Source of the DNA: Nymphaea colorata
Taxonomy: Eukaryota; Streptophyta; Magnoliopsida; Nymphaeales; Nymphaeaceae
Length of the DNA stretch: 60,000 nucleotides
NCBI RefSeq assembly: GCF_008831285.2
Contig: NC_045139.1
Coordinates: 4,378,704 to 4,438,703 of the forward strand
Reading direction: 5' to 3'
The translations under genes and the position numbers were made by a program. Of this stretch, positions 32,161 through 44,165 are shown piece by piece (the first letter of the stretch is position 1; each line of letters opens with the position of its first letter). The notes under the pieces were generated by a model, which was not told the origin of the DNA, did no database searches, and saw nothing but the letters and a program-made list of their open reading frames with translations.

Positions 32161-33267
32161 ATGTATATGGGCCTGGAATGGCAAGAAAGGGCTGGATTTT
32201 CTGAGGATAATACGGTGGTGAAGCTAGTCGGTAAGAAATTTATTCCAGCTGAAAGCGCTTCAGATAAGGGATTTTCCTTGGACTGTCATGAGCCTGACAA
32301 ACGGATGAAGGGGGGAATAATAACGGCTAGTTGCACACCTGCTGAGAGTGTGACCATCAATTCCCTTGAACCCTGGGAAAAAATTGAACCGCGACTGGTC
32401 CCACAAAGCGATGTCCAGCCAGGGGTAGCGGGAAGTTTAGCGGCTCATGGTCAGATTTACTTGGGTCTTGAATGGCAGGAAGCTTCCGAACTTGAGGAAG
32501 CAGAAATGGCTGGGCGTGTGCTGGCCAGTGGAAGGTTCATTTCTGCAGGAACCATGGAAGCAAAGACCTTATGGCCTGCTACAGCTGGGTTACAGCAGGA
32601 AACCCACCCGAGCCATCTCTTGGGCTCTACGGAAGAGGCTAAAGCACAGCCAAACCTATCACCCCTCTACACTCAGATATCTCCCACGTTTTATCAGGTG
32701 GGAGAGGCCCTTGAGACTACGGATGTGTGGAGTGAGCATGCTGCTCCTGAAGTTCTCGAGTTAGGAAGAGTGAAACTGCAGAAAACAAAAGCAAGAACCC
32801 TGTCATCTCAGAAGCCGCCTCACGAGCATACATTGTTTCCCTCCAGCTGGGACCAGAATCGTGAAGCCATACTGTGCGGAGATCTCAAACTGAGAGATCC
32901 TGAGATTATTGGAGTAACAGCAAAGGGCAGCCTTGCTGCTAGGGCCATCTACGGATGTTGCCTTACGGGAATTACAGCAGCTGGTGCTGCAGCCGTCCAA
33001 GTAAATCAGCTAGCAGTGTGGCCGATTCATCCGAGTGCGCAGCAGCAAGACCAGCCATTATCGACTCGGCTGAATGATCCTACCCTCCGGCAGCAGAAGG
33101 TGAGGCAGTGCGGCTGGCCTAGAGCCGAGTTAGGAGAGGTATTACCAGGCAGAGATAAGGAGATAGCTCACTACCCTTGGGATCCCGGTGGAAGAGAACC
33201 TCACTTGAAGATTCCTCGTCGCCTCAATGCCAAGCTAAACCGGGGCAAGCGATTGCGCAGAGCCTGA
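32161..33267 (+). CDS. 368-codon frame in the GC-rich element, copy 2
   Basis: An ATG-started frame with no internal stop; product unknown. It contains two related segments about 290 bases apart (MGLEWQE near the start and LGLEWQE near codon 101), an Ala/Gln-rich middle (AAGAAAVQVNQ and SAQQQDQ) and a basic end (KLNRGKRLRR). No catalytic motif, zinc finger, signal peptide or membrane segment is evident. The first 60 codons have no counterpart in copy 1, where the equivalent frame is broken. The few differences between copies in the last 165 codons change amino acids, which gives no sign of selection on the protein. It could be a gag-like frame of a non-autonomous element or a chance frame in GC-rich DNA. 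Confidence 0.3.
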   Translation: MYMGLEWQERAGFSEDNTVVKLVGKKFIPAESASDKGFSLDCHEPDKRMKGGIITASCTPAESVTINSLEPWEKIEPRLVPQSDVQPGVAGSLAAHGQIYLGLEWQEASELEEAEMAGRVLASGRFISAGTMEAKTLWPATAGLQQETHPSHLLGSTEEAKAQPNLSPLYTQISPTFYQVGEALETTDVWSEHAAPEVLELGRVKLQKTKARTLSSQKPPHEHTLFPSSWDQNREAILCGDLKLRDPEIIGVTAKGSLAARAIYGCCLTGITAAGAAAVQVNQLAVWPIHPSAQQQDQPLSTRLNDPTLRQQKVRQCGWPRAELGEVLPGRDKEIAHYPWDPGGREPHLKIPRRLNAKLNRGKRLRRA

Positions 33268-33905
33268 GGGCAGGCTCTGTCTAAGGGGGGTCCCACTCAG
33301 TCATGATGGCCGAGGGCTGGCCGTATCTCAGCCATTTGGGCCCAATTGCGAAGCACCTCATAGTCCTTTTCAGAGGCCAACCAACATGCGAGGGAGGCTA
33401 TCATGCGCTCAGACACAGTGGAAGGCGCCCATTCCTCAGAGGGCCTCCCACGTACAAGGGAGGTTAACCGGGCAGACGAGATGGAAACCAAGGCGAAGGC
33501 CGAAGTTGAGGTCAAACCAAATGAGTATCGTTTTCGGCCTAGGGAGGTTAACCTCCGCCCAAGCAAGGGGACTATTCGCCATTCAGCACATCCGCCTGCT
33601 AGGGAGGCTAACCCAGCTCCAGCCCAACTCCAAGAACGTCTCTGTGGACAAGTGAGATTAATCAGCGGGCGAGACCGCGGGTTAAAGCTGTTTCAGATGG
33701 TCCAGGGTAAGACCCACCCAGCTAAACCACGCGTCTCAGGTCCGCTCAGGGGAAGGAGTCTCAGTCTACTGGGTTCTGGGCGGGACACGTCGCTGGAGTG
33801 AGGCAAGACACGCCCAGGTGAGGAGGACGCGAACTGGGAAGGATGCGACCAGCGCATCTTTTGACGGGACACCGGTTCATGCGAGGCGGGACACGCCGAG
33901 AAGGG
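32345..33905 (+). mobile_element. GC-rich element, copy 2 (plus strand)
   Basis: This is the inverted partner of 2501-3870 and part of 2390-2500, about 28 kb away. After the 368-codon frame come GGGAGGTTAAC words (near 33458 and 33538) and the start of the GGGACACG array (33778-33900). Copy 1 continues from the matching point into the LTR-like block and PBS. Here it stops at GAGAAGGG (about 33905), where the satellite array starts. Confidence 0.75.
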
Positions 33906-33907
33906 TA

Positions 33908-36900
33908 ATGCTTTTAAAAAATTAATTAGTTTTCAGGATCAACAAGAGCTTAATATTTCAAACAATTAAACAAAGTGTTATAGTTTCTCTCTCTCCAAAT
34001 TAAGCATAGCGCAGCAGTGGGGTTGGGTGGTGGAGTTATATGGTTGATTTAAGAGTCTTTCGTGTTCGTCCACCTCGTGATCCACCAAAGGCTTTTGTGG
34101 TTTGATTCTATAACTTATTTGCTAAAAATAGATTCCATCACTTATTTGCTAAACATATTTTTTTGGGACCTAAATATAATTTTCAAAATTTTGACAAGCG
34201 GCAAACTATATTCTTCAAGAATTTTATAAGGATCAAAATAATTTCTTGTGACCTAAATGCTTCACACAGTTTTCAAAAGTCATTTTATTTTAGTATCTTC
34301 TTAAATAGTTTTCTAGTTTTTTTTAACATGAAGATAGTAATTTTTTTTGTCCATTAGCTGCAATTCAATTGAAGAGTTGTTCATTCCTATTTTCAGCTCT
34401 CTGTTTAACTTTAAGTATGACACTATAGTCATTTCCTTGTGTAGTTTGTAGCAGTGCGTAGTTTATTTAGCATAATACTTTTAAAAAATTAATTAGTTTT
34501 CAGGATCAATAAGAGGTTAATATTTCAAACAATTAAACAAAGTGGTACAGTTTCTCTCTCTCCAAATTAAGCATAGCGCAGCAGTGGGGTTGGGTGGCAG
34601 AGTTATATGGTTGATTTAAGAGTCTTTCGTGTCCGTCCACCTCGTGATCCACCAAAGGCTTTTGTGGTTTGATTCTATAACTTATTTGCTAAAAATAGAT
34701 TCCATCAATTATTTGCTAAACATATTTTTTTGGGACCAAAATATAATTTTCAAAATTTTGACAAGCGGCAAACTATATTCTAAAAGAATTTTATAAGGGT
34801 CAAAATAATTTCTTGGGACCTAAATGATTCACACAGTTTTCAAAGTTAATTTTATTTTAGTATCTTGTTAAATAGTTTTCCAGTTTTTTTAACATGAAGA
34901 TAGTAATTTTTTGTCCATTAACTGCGATTCAATTGAATTGTTGTTCATTCTCATTTTCAGCTCTATGTTTAACTTGAAGTATGGCACTATAGTCATTTCC
35001 TTGCTTAGTTGGTAGCAGTGCGTAGTTTATTTAGCATAATGCTTTTAAAAAAATTAATTACTTTTCAGGATCAACAAGAGCTTAATATTTCAAACAATTA
35101 AACAAAGTGGTATAGTTTCTCTCTCTCCAAATTAAGGATAGCGCAGCAGTGGGGTTGGGTGGAAGAGTTATATGGTTGATTTAAGAGTCTTTCGTGTTCG
35201 TCCACCTCGTGATCCACCAAAGGCTTTTGTGGTTTGATTCTATAACTTATTTGCTAAACATATTTTTTTGGGACCTAAATATAATTTTCAAAATTTTGAC
35301 AAGCGGCAAACTATATTTTAAAAGAATTTTATAAGGGTCAAAATAATTTCTTGTGACCTAAATGCTTCACACAGTTTTCAAAGTTAATTTTATTTTAGTA
35401 TCTTATTAAATAGTTTTCCAGTTTTTTTAACATGAAGATAGTAATTTTTTTGTCCATTAACTGCAATTCAATTGAAGAGTTATTCATTCTCATTTTCAGC
35501 TCTCTGGTTAACTTGAAGTATGGCACTATAGTCATTTCCTTGCCTAGTTGGTAGCTGTGCGTAGTTTATTTAGCATAATGCTTTTAAAAAATTAATTAGT
35601 TTTCAGGATCAACAAGAGCTTAATATTTCAAACAATTAAACAAAGTGGTATAGTTTCTCTCTCTCCAAATTAAGCATAGCGCAGCAGTGGGGTTGGGTGG
35701 CAGAGTTATATGGTTGATTTAAGAGTCTTTCGTGTTCATCCACCTCGTGATCCACCAAAGGCTTTTGTAGTTTGATTCTATAACTTATTTGCTAAAAATA
35801 GATTCCATCACTTATTTGCTAAACATATTTTTTTGAGACCTAAATACAATTTTCAAAATTTTGACAAGCGACAAACTATATTCTTCTAGTATTTTGTAAG
35901 GATCAAAATAATTTCTTGTGACCTAAATGCTTCACACAGTTTTCAAAGTTCATTTTATTTTAGTATCTTCTTAAATAGTTTTCTAGTTTTTTTAACATGA
36001 AGATAGTAATTTTTTTGTCCATTAGCTGCAATTCAATTGAAGAGTTGTTCATTTCTATTTTCAGCTCTCTGTTTAAATTTAAGTATGACACTATAGTCAT
36101 TTCCTTGCGTAGTTTGTAGCAGTGCGTAGTTTATTTAGCATAATACTTTTAAAAAATTAATTAGTTTTCAGGATCAACAAGAGGTTAATATTTCAAACAA
36201 CTAAACAAAGTGGTATAGTTTCTCTCTCTCCAAATTAAGCATAGCGCAGCAGTGGGGTTGGGTGGCAGAATTATATGGTTGATTTAAGAGTCTTTCGTGT
36301 CCGTCCACCTCGTGATCCACCAAAGGCTTTTGTGGTTTGATTCTATAACTTATTTGTTAAAAATAGATTCCATCACTTATTTGCTAAACATATTTTTTTG
36401 GGACCTAAATATAATTTTCAAAATTTTGACAAGCGGCAAACTATATTCTAAAAGAATTTTATAAGGGTCAAAATAATTTCTTGGGACCTAAATGCTTCAC
36501 ACAGTTTTCAAAGTTAATTTTATTTTAGTATCTTATTAAATAGTTTTCCAGTTTTTTAAACATGAAGATAGTAATTTTTTTGTCCATTAACTGCAATTCA
36601 ATTGAAGAGTTGTTCATTCTCATTTTCAGTTCTCTGTTTAACTTGAAGTATGGCACTATAGTCATTTCCTTGCCTAGTTGGTAGCAGTGCGTAGTTTATT
36701 TAGCATAATGCTTTTAAAAAATTAATTAGTTTTCAGGATCAACAAGAGCTTAATATTTCAAACAATTAAACAAAGTGGTATAGTTTCTCTCTCTCCAAAT
36801 TAAGCATAGCGCAGCAGTGGGGTTGGGTGGCAGAGTTATATGGTTGATTTAAGAGTCTTTCGTGTCCGTCCACCTCGTGATCCACCAAAGGCTTTTGTGG

Positions 36901-38298
36901 TTTGATTCTATAACTTATTTGCTAAAAATATATTCCATCACTTATTTGCTAAACATATTTTTTTGGGACCTGAATATAATTTTCAAAATTTTGACAAGCG
37001 GCAAACTATATTCTAAAAGAATTTTATAAGAGTCAAAATAATTTCTTGGGACCTAAATGCTTCACACAGTTTTCAAAGTTAATTTATTTTAGTATCTTAT
37101 TAAATAGTTTTCTAGTTTTTTTAACATGAAGATAGTAATTTTTTTGTCCATTAACTACAATTCAATTGAAATTGAAGAGTTGTTCATTCTCATTTTCAGC
37201 TCTCTGTTTAACTTGAAGTATGGCACTATAGTCATTTCCTTGCCTAGTTGGTAGCAGTGCGTAGTTTATTTAGCATTTAAAAAATTAATTAGTTTTCAGG
37301 ATCAACAAGAGCTTAATATTTCAAACAATTAAACAAAGTGGTATAGTTTGTCTCTCTCCAAATTAAGCATAGCGCAGCAGTGGGGTTGGGTGGTGGAGTT
37401 ATATGGTCGATTTAAGAGTCTTTCGTGTCCGTCCACCTCGTGATCCACCAAAGGCTTTTGTGGTTTGATTCCATAACTTATTTGCTAAAAATAGATTTCA
37501 TCACTTATTTGCTAAACATATTTTTTCGGGACCTAAATATAATTTTCAAAATTTTGACAAGCGGCAAACTATATTATAAAAGAATTTTATAAGGGTCAAA
37601 ATAATTTTTTGGGACCTAAATGCTTCACACAGTTTTCAAAGTTAATTTTATTTTAGTAACTTCTTAAATAGTTTTCCAGTTTTTTTAACATGAAGATAGT
37701 AATTTTTTTGTCCATTAGCTGCAATTCAATTGAAGAGTTGTTCATTCCCATTTTCAGCTCTATGTTTAACTTGAAGTATGGCACCATAGCCATTTCCTTG
37801 CCTAGTTGGTAGCAGTACGTAGTTTATTTAGCATAATGCTTTTAAAAAATTAATTAATTTTCAGGATCAACAAGAGGTTAATATTTCAAACAATTAAACG
37901 AAGTGGTATAGTTTCTCTCTCTCCAAATTAAACATAGCGCAGCAATGGGGTTGGATGGAGGAGTTATATGATTGATTTAAGAGTCTTTCGTGTCCGTCCA
38001 CCTCCTGATCCACCAAAGACTTTTGTGGTTTGATTCTATAACTTATTTGCTAAAAAGAGATTCCATCACTTATTTGCTAAACATATTTTTTTGGGACTTA
38101 AATATAATTTTCAAAATTTTGACAAGCAGCACACTATATTCTAAAAGAATTTTATAAGGGTGAAAATAATTTCTTGGGACCTAAATGCTTCACACAGTTT
38201 TCAAAGTTAATTTTATTTTAGTATCTTCTTAAATAGTTTTCCCGTTTTTTTAACATGAAGATAGTAATTTTTTTGTCAATTAACTTCAATTCAATTGT
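33908..38298 (+). repeat. Satellite array, eight direct ~565-bp monomers
   Basis: Aligned on GGATCAACAAG (or GGATCAATAAG), units recur at 33936, 34503, 35068, 35606, 36171, 36736, 37299 and 37864, with intervals of 567, 565, 538, 565, 565, 563 and 565. The short third interval comes from a 27-base loss of the segment around ATAGATTCCATCACTTATTTG. Monomers are AT-rich apart from a conserved AGCGCAGCAGTGGGGTTGGG core. The eighth unit is cut at about 38298. Frames in the array are short and not conserved between units, so it is non-coding. Confidence 0.95.
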
Positions 38299-39386
38299 TT
38301 GAAATATTAACCTCTTGATGATCCTGAAAACTAATTAATTTTTTAAAAGAATTATGCTAAATAAACTATGCACTGCTACCAACTACGCAAGGAAATGGCT
38401 ATAATGTCATACTTAAAGTTAATAGAGCTGAAAATAGTAATGAACAACTCTTCAATTGAATTGCAGCTAATGGACAAAAAAATTACTATCTTCATGTTAA
38501 AAAAACTGGAAAACTATTTAACAAGATACTAAAATAAAATGAACTTTGAAAAAATAAAATGAACTTTAAAAACTGTGTGAAGCATTTAGGTCACAAGAAA
38601 TTATTTTGACCCTTATAAAATTCTTGAAGAATATAGTTTGCCACTTGTCAAAATTTTGAAAATTATATTTAGGTCCCAAAAAAATATGTTTAGCAAATAA
38701 GTGATGGAATCTATTTTAGTAAATAAGTTATAGTATCAAACCACAAAAGCCTTCGGTGGACAGACACAAAAGACTCTTAAATCAACCATATAACTCCGCC
38801 ACCCAACCCCACTGCTGCGGTATGCTTAATTTGGAGAGAGAGAAACTATACCACTTTGTTTAATTGTGGACAGACACAAAAGACTCTTAAATCAACCATA
38901 TAACTCCGCCACCCAACCCCACTGCTGCGGTATGCTTAATTTGGAGAGAGAGAAACTATACCACTTTGTTTAATTGTTTGAAATGCAAGGAAATGGCTAG
39001 TATCATAATTCAAGTTAAACAGAGAGCTGAAAATGGGAATGAACAACTCTTCAATTGAATTGTAGCTAATGGACAAAAAAATTACTATCTTAAAACTATT
39101 TAAGAAGATACTAAAATAAAATTAACTTTGAAAACTGTGTGATTCAGGTCACAGGAAATTATTTTGACCCTTATAAAATTCTTGAAGAATATAGAATGCC
39201 ATTTGTCAAAATTTTGAAAATTATATTTAGGTGCCAAAAAAATATGTTTAGCAAATAAGTGATGGAATCTATTTTTAGCAAATAAGTTATAAATCAAACC
39301 ACAAACGTCTTTGATGGATCACGAGGTGGACAGACACAAAAGTCTCTTAAATCAACCATATAACTCCGCCACCCAACCCCACTGCT
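38299..39386 (-). repeat. Inverted tail of the satellite array
   Basis: From about 38299 the same monomer runs on the opposite strand for about two units, up to 39385. The turn-over point shares CAATTG between the two orientations. Within it, 120 bases are duplicated in tandem (38758-38877 and 38878-38997). The inverted units carry several small deletions, so they are less regular than the direct ones. Confidence 0.95.
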
Positions 39387-41290
39387 AGGGGTGGGTACCG
39401 GGCCGGGCCGAGCCGGGCTGCACAGTCTGTCCGCCGTCCAGAAACTTCTCAGGCGCAAAACAGCTTTGGGTCTGCCAGAGAGGCCTCCAATCAAAAAATC
39501 ATAACAATTCGTAGACACCTCCAAAAATCGCCAAAATTGGTGGAGATGAAGCCAACATCTTCAAGAGTAGACGCTCTGAATTTGGGCTCAATCTAAGTTG
39601 TCTAGTCCCTAGTCGTTAATCCCCCAAAGTTGTTGTATGTTTGACGCTTTCTTCAGAAAACTGCCGCCGCACAGAAGAACAGCCACGAATCTTCAAATGG
39701 CCACTCCGCCTCAATGCAGTCAAATCCAGTCTTCAAACCTATTCCAATCGACAGATAATCAAATTTAGGACAAGCTAGAGTTAATAATTCACCCGTTGAA
39801 GCTGTAATCCCAATGTTCTAAGCGAATATTGGGTTGCAGCTGCCTGTGGCGGAGAAACAGTGAGGATCACCTCCTATTCTCGCCAGATTCCGACCGTCGC
39901 CTCCAGAAACGTCATCTACGGTCCGATCGATATTAAACTTGGTGGAGATGATAAAAAAGATGTTGGGAATCGAATGGAACCAGAATTGTAAAGATCCGAC
40001 GGTGGGATTGCCGAAAAAGCCGTCGGAAACAGGGACTGGTCGGCAGAAATGCTTGACAGAACCTACTCCGACTTCTCAAGCTCGTAACTCACTCGATACT
40101 GAACGGATTGACGCGATTCCAATTCCTATCGACAGCTTGTTTGGTGGGAAGTGAACAGTACCAAAACCCCCAAAAGTTATGGCCGATTGACCCCTCGATT
40201 TAAGCTCGGACTGAGACTGGTTGTGGTAGGCCTGTTTTAACCGTATACCCAAAAGAATGCTCGATCGTCCTCGAAACGACTCTCAAATCGATTCTCCTTC
40301 GCTTAGATCCTTCAGCAGGTCATCCTCACGGATTCCAGATGGTTCCAACGGCATAGGAGGCGGTTTACAGTCACTACAAGAGAGAATGATGCTGGAAAAC
40401 ACACACTTAGCTGTTTTTTGCTCATCGGACGGTCAAATGCATCTCAGATCTTTACACCGCCGTTTAGGCATTGCGCGAAGGCTGGAGGATGCCTTCCAGA
40501 TGGTGGATGACGCCTCTCAACACCTCTGTGGCTGAGAAGTTCGCACGGTATTCACCTCTACTTCTTGCTCGGGTTCACGTTGAAGAAGACAGCCAGTCGA
40601 CCATCTGCTTCGATTCACCTCCTGGAAGAGAAAGAGAAATCCAGCAGAGGGTTAGGGGTAATGTCGGATTGCCAAACCGCCATTGGTGAATCTGAGGAGA
40701 ATGGTGAAGAACCTCATATGATTAGCACAGAAATGGAGAGGAAGAAGGAGCTGGAGGCACAAGAAACGCGCGAGTAGAGGGTAACCAGTTTCTATCTGAA
40801 ACTTTGCCAAAAATTATCAAAAACTTAGGGCAAAACATTACAATGACATGATTTATACTGTAGCATGACTCGGTTCGGTCTAAGTCTCAAACTGAGTCGA
40901 TACAAGACTAAACAAAACTGAAATAAGAAACCTGGTTATAACTAAACCGCTGGATCGGGTCCTGGACCGGATCCTATCAAAACTGCTCCAAGTTGACTCG
41001 TATCGCTGAAATGGCTCTGTCTCGGTCTGAAATGGCTCTGTCTCGGTCTGCTATGGTCGTCTCGGATCTGTAACTCCTCCAACTCGGTCTGGGTCAGCTG
41101 GGCGTGCCTCGCTAGGTCGGTCAACTGGGCTCGGTCTGGGTTTGACCGGACCTATCTTAGTCAACTTCATGCATGGACCCACCACGGTCTGGGTCGAGTC
41201 GGCTAGGTCCGGTGGCTGAACTCGAACCATCAGGCTCGTGCCTAAGCTGGTGAGGTCTGGACTGGACTCGGTCAAACCTGGCTGAAGGCA
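39386..41290. other. GC-rich LTR-like sequence
   Basis: This begins AGGGGTGGGTACCGGGCC, a common start of plant hAT-type non-autonomous elements, right at the satellite edge. The rest reads like the LTR or UTR of an old gypsy element: no long frame with a domain, and repeated GGTCTG words. A 26-base word around TGAAATGGCTCTG is duplicated near 41008-41050. It may be the 3' LTR side of the chromovirus below, but no second LTR is present to prove it. Confidence 0.4.
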
Positions 41291-41710
41291 TTGGATAACC
41301 TCCCTGAAGAAATTACCGCCCTCGCTGAAATGGCCCCCTGGCGCGTTAACCTCACAATGATGATGGGCCCCCTGTCTGTGCACTGGCACCACTGTCGCCC
41401 GCTCGTTAGCCTCCTCAAGTCTCTCGACTGAAGTTGTCTGTGGCCCGATAGCCTCACTAAGGTTTCCGTTGTGCTCTCTGATCGTGTCCCCGCCCGCAGC
41501 AACCTCACAATACGCCCGATGACCTATGGCAGCGTGGCCCTTGCACGCTCGATGCTCGGCCGTGATAACCTCACTGCAGCTCCTGACGTGGTCGCTAGGC
41601 GTCTCCTCATCCGCGATAACCTCCCCACGTCTCAAGTGGCCTCTTGAGTCGACGCTCTCCTGCGCATGGCACTCGTCTGCGTTCTCGGTGCCCGATAGCC
41701 TGCGACGTCC
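41290..41710 (-). repeat. Periodic GAGGTTA motif array
   Basis: On the minus strand GAGGTTATC, GAGGTTAAC or GAGGCTATC recurs with plus-strand positions near 41294, 41345, 41405, 41447, 41499, 41563 and 41615, at intervals of 51, 60, 42, 52, 64 and 52. The spacer sequence is not conserved. GGTTAA is the core of the GT-element bound by trihelix factors, so a regulatory role in an LTR is possible. The 226-codon minus frame here follows the repeat and is not credited as a gene. Confidence 0.6.
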
Positions 41711-41979
41711 CTCGGTTGTGCGTTCGGCCATGCTCGGGGTTGTGCTGCGCCTGTGGCAGGCAGTGGCATGTCTCTGACGGCTACCTGGTATGACGTTAGG
41801 CCTTGTGTGGCGTTGTTAGCGCTACAAGATGCACCATTCACGGTTAGTAAGGCCTTTATGCCCCTTACACCCGATGGCCTAGTCTCACCCTTACCAAGTC
41901 TCTCGTGCTCGTCTGGCGACAAGGGGTTCGCACAGACAAGCTTAGTGCTATCGGTCTGTGGGAGTTGATGGGATTCAGT

Positions 41980-42671
41980 AGCAATCAAGGCTAGTCTCAG
42001 CCTAGTCCTAGGCAGTTCCGTATCAGATCCACCATGCTGAGACTGAGCTTGTCCCCAAGCTCTAGTAACTGGGAAGTCCTGAATAATCCTATCAGTTCCC
42101 ACGATGTTCCTGAGTTCCCACTCAACCAAGACTTCATGCCTTTGACGACCCTCTCTTTGCACGTGTCAGTGACGGAGTATCCTATACGGTCTAGGTTGAA
42201 AATCTGCCAAAGCTAAATAGATTCTGGCAACTGACCAAAATGCGGTTTGAGCCTAGTTATATGGAAGACCGGATGGACCAACGATGTGGGGGGTAGTGCT
42301 AGTCTGTATGCTCCTTTGCCAACTCTTTGCAAAACCCGGAAGGGGCCATAATAACGGGGTAAGAGTTTGGAATAAGGCTGCCCAAGCAATGATTTTTGTC
42401 GCATAGGTAGTCTCTTCAACTATGCCATATCTCTTACCTTGAATTCTCGGTCTTCGCGCCTCTTATCATATGTTTGTTTCATCTAATTCTGGGCTCTCAT
42501 GATATGTTGTTTCAAAGCTGCCAAGATTTCATCCCTATTAGGGAGTGTGCAATCCACCTCATCATCTTGAGCTGTCCCTACTTCATAATTTGGAATGAGT
42601 GGAGGAGGGCACTCATACAGTGCAGTGCCTCGTAGGGAGTGATGTTAGTTCCCGAATGGAGACTAGTGTTA
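41980..42671 (-). pseudogene. Chromovirus (Ty3/gypsy) integrase tail and chromodomain, degenerate
   Basis: The minus strand from about 42667 reads the end of an integrase core (Y-N-T-S-L-H-S-G-T then T-P-Y-E-A-L), then K-Q-T-Y-D-K-R-R and the GPF/Y module in 42419-42213 (P-R-Y-Y-G-P-F-R-V, then Y-R-L-A-L-P, then H-P-V-F-H). Stops replace Gln and Trp codons upstream. After a stop at 42213 a shifted frame shows chromodomain remains (V-L-V-E-W and, later, GGSD). This would have been the C-terminal end of a pol polyprotein. The piece is cut at about 42671 by the copia-containing segment. Confidence 0.85.
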
Positions 42672-42673
42672 TA

Positions 42674-43277
42674 GGACCCCTGCACAATAAGCCAATAAAA
42701 GTAATAATAATAATTAATAATATCTTCGTATTTTAATTTATTTTGATTGAGGGAGTGGTGAGGACTTTCTTTTTCAACCGACTGTTCGTGTTGATAAATC
42801 TAACAACTCAAATTTGGTTTATTGTGGTATTCATTAATTTTAAACTACCATTATATATATATATATATATAACAATGTTGACTACATGTCTTTATTGTCA
42901 CATCCTAATAAGAGTTGGGCAGTTATGTGATCAGCTGCTATCCGATGGCTTACAGTTTTCAATGGGTCCAAACAAATCTTTACACTAGAGATGATGCTAA
43001 TAGGAGTTGACTCCATTTTCAATAAGAATGAACACTACAAACAAACATAGAGCTTTGATACCACTTTGTTATGATTGTTTTCACCAACAAACTTTGTGAC
43101 AATCTTATAAAAGAACTCACAAAATGGATATATTCTTTTAAAGAATAAATTACCCTCAAAAGAATACATAAAAACACAACAACCTCGCATCTTTTTCTTT
43201 GTATTTCTTTTCTCAACTAACTATCTATTTTTTATTTTTTATGAATCGCCCTAGTTAGATGACGAGGTTGTTTATCA

Positions 43278-43363
<86 letters not shown>

Positions 43364-43468
43364 AAACGTACCAATAGGTTAAGAAAAAAAATATATATAT
43401 ATATAGGCTGGAAACGTACCAATAGGTTAAGGACAAAATCAAAATCCTTTAAATATAATATTTAAAAA

Positions 43469-43515
<47 letters not shown>

Positions 43516-43972
43516 GTTAACATTTTTTTAAGGTTTAACAGTGTTTTCATAATAAGTAAAAATGAATTGTTTAACATTTTGATAATACAAAAATAAATAT
43601 ATATATATATGAAAATTACTGATGATGCAAAAACATGATTTATATCAATATATTAGGACGTTTATATTTTATTTAAAATAATTTTTTATCAAAAGTTTGT
43701 TACCAAAAAAGTTTTTACCAATATATATATATACTTAGGTGAGCAAGCTATTTAAACAAGAGAATGGGAGGATATGTGAGGGCTGGAGTGGAGACGGCGA
43801 TCCAAATGGGCGAGAGAATCGGGAGGATATGTGAGGGCTGGAGCGGGACCCGCGACCCAGTTAGACTCCATCGCGTGACGTGAGACGAAGCGTCGAAACC
43901 TTTCTCTCCTCAACGCAAGAAACGCGAAGAAAGAGAGCGAGAGTTTGTTGGTTGCCATTAAAACTGTTGCAA
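42674..43972 (-). mobile_element. Ty1/copia-type fragment, copy 2, upstream of the DUF599 gene
   Basis: This matches 4652-6058 from CCCTGCACA to GCCATTAAAA. The PBS-like TGGTATCAAAGC is on the minus strand at 43052-43063, followed by a shorter gag start with an internal deletion. In 43769-43841 the word GGAGGATATGTGAGGGCTGG occurs twice, once in the other copy. A TGACGTGA word (43876-43883) is TGATGTGA in the other copy, as expected from C to T decay. Confidence 0.6.
43278..43361. repeat. (CT)n(AT)n microsatellite
   Basis: A compound CT then AT tract at the same place as 5417-5511. Another (AT)n lies at 43474-43511. Confidence 0.95.
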
Positions 43973-44165
43973 CATTCAAAGAAGAAGCCCTAAAACCAGG
44001 CGCCTTTTTAACGAACTCCTCACAAGCAAATGCAGAAAAGGAAAATGGGAGGAAGAACACGCAAAAAGAAAAACATAGAACGTGGCAGAGCCGTACGCTT
44101 CCACGTAGGACCTCTGTTCTTCCCCATCTCTCGACGTAACCAAACGCCAAGTTCGGAGCTCTCCC

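Noticed and set aside
34163-34357. Frames in the satellite monomers
   Set aside because: Not kept open from unit to unit.
33908-39386. CRISPR-like or phage-type array
   Set aside because: Units of 565 bases with no short repeat and spacer structure, in plant nuclear DNA.
41051-41731. 226-codon minus-strand frame
   Set aside because: It follows the GAGGTTA repeat in GC-rich LTR-like DNA, where stops are rare by composition. No domain was seen.
43752-44150. Minus-strand frame starting MATNKLSLS, shared with 5836-6234, as a gene
   Set aside because: Shared only because the segment is duplicated. The two copies diverge by frame-changing indels and no domain is present.
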